Assembly: GCA_040514265.1 (NCBI GenBank)
Contig: JBEVCD010000006.1
Coordinates: 1-14,082 of the forward strand
DNA from: WYZ-LMO2 sp040514265
Lineage (GTDB): Archaea; Halobacteriota; Archaeoglobi; Archaeoglobales; Archaeoglobaceae
DNA length: 14,082 nt
Direction: 5' to 3'
Below the pieces are notes generated by a model, which had not been told where the DNA came from, made no database searches, and saw only the letters and a program-made list of their open reading frames with translations. Of this stretch, positions 13,511 to 14,082 are shown one piece after another (positions within the stretch are counted from its first letter, which is position 1; each line of letters opens with the position of its first letter). The translations under genes were made by a program, and so were the position numbers.

Positions 13511-14082
13511 ATGGCTAAAAGCGATAAGATAAAGCAGAGGGAGGAGGAGGCGAGGGAGTCCTACGAGCTCGTAAAGGAAGTTTTCAGGAACATGCCCGGA
13601 TACGTGATCTTCGTAGGCGAGGACGGGAGGATAAAGTTCGCTAACGAGAACGCCGCGAGGCTTGCTGGCTACGAGAAAGCCGAAGACGTCGTAGGGCTGA
13701 GACCCACCGACATAGCCGTGGTGCACGGAAGCTACGCTGAAGCGGCGAAGGAGCTCATGAAAGCGATTAAGGAAAGGAGGAAAGTAGAAAATCTGGAGAT
13801 GAAGCTCGTTTCCGCGAGCGGCAGGGAATTCTTCGCATCCGCATCGGTTTATCCGGTCTTCGTAGGCGGCGAGTTCGTGGGATCGATAGAGGTCTTCATG
13901 GACATCACGGACGAAAGGAGGAAAGAGATGGAGCTGGAGGAGATTCTGAACAAGCTACCCGTTGCAGCCTTTGTTATCGGGACAGACCATAAGGTGAAGT
14001 TCTGGAACAGAGCATGCGAGGACATTACGGGAGTCAAGGCGGAGGAGATAGTCGGGACGAACAGGCAATGGTATCCCTTCTA
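13511..14082 (+). CDS. PAS-PAS sensor protein, N-terminal part (cut by window end)
   Basis: The reading frame from ATG 13511 stays open to the window edge, giving 190 complete codons. A short charged helix (1-20) precedes a first PAS domain (about 22-133; GYVIFVGEDGRIKFANENAA at 30-49, then a DITDERR exit motif) and the beginning of a second (from about 143; FVIGTDHKVKFWNRACEDIT at 154-173, ending in VGTNRQWYPF). The second PAS resembles those found in archaeal and bacterial chemoreceptors and in sensor kinases. The missing C-terminus decides between methyl-accepting protein, kinase or other output. No membrane segment or signal peptide is seen, so sensing is likely cytosolic. GGGGGTG (13499-13505) supports the start; the upstream ATG at 13491 is out of frame. 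Its place after the archaellum operon suits a role in taxis. Confidence 0.8.
   Translation, partial: MAKSDKIKQREEEARESYELVKEVFRNMPGYVIFVGEDGRIKFANENAARLAGYEKAEDVVGLRPTDIAVVHGSYAEAAKELMKAIKERRKVENLEMKLVSASGREFFASASVYPVFVGGEFVGSIEVFMDITDERRKEMELEEILNKLPVAAFVIGTDHKVKFWNRACEDITGVKAEEIVGTNRQWYPF

Noticed and set aside
1..14082. CRISPR arrays, insertion sequences, integrase or attachment sites
   Set aside because: No regularly spaced repeats, transposase motifs or terminal inverted repeats were seen. The tRNA gene is intact with no duplicated 3' end in the following sequence, so there is no sign of integration there.

Overview
The window reads as euryarchaeal chromosome, most likely from the Archaeoglobales or a close relative. 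The grounds are an archaeal-type initiator tRNA with A1-U72, archaeal TATA boxes placed about 24-26 bp before start codons, anti-16S ribosome binding sites of the GGAGGTGAT type inside the long operon, and an archaellum gene order (arlB-arlB-arlD-arlG-arlF-arlH-arlI-arlJ) of euryarchaeal type. The lineage is inferred from protein style and was not checked by search. Gene density is high, with no gene-free stretch longer than about 120 bp.

Left part (1-4857): a set of metabolic genes, mostly read as single genes from their own TATA boxes with start codons at the expected transcription start (leaderless style). They are a CoA-disulfide reductase/NADH oxidase-like flavoprotein, a PflX-like radical SAM protein probably co-transcribed with it, a convergent small cysteine-rich DUF1284 protein, the initiator tRNA-Met gene, a 427-residue protein that I read as two thymidylate synthase domains in tandem, and a nitroreductase-family flavoprotein.

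Right part (4858-13421): a colinear archaellum operon behind a strong TATA box. Two tandem archaellins come first, then a T-rich tract that may reduce read-through. After it come the ArlD switch/scaffold protein, the two stator-like proteins ArlG and ArlF, the ATP-binding regulator ArlH, the motor/assembly ATPase ArlI and the membrane platform ArlJ. The operon seems to continue into two unusual genes: a membrane-anchored, very acidic 199-residue protein, and an overlapping cysteine-rich sensor-like protein that ends in a histidine-kinase dimerisation helix whose phosphoacceptor position is Asp and which has no ATPase domain. They may join signal input to the motor.

Right edge (13422-14082): a short AT-rich regulatory gap with two direct repeats, then the start of a PAS-PAS sensor protein (chemoreceptor or kinase) cut by the window end. 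This suggests that a chemotaxis or signalling cluster follows.

The observations most worth a second look are the tandem thymidylate synthase with one catalytically dead half, and the two sensor/scaffold-like genes at the 3' end of the archaellum operon.
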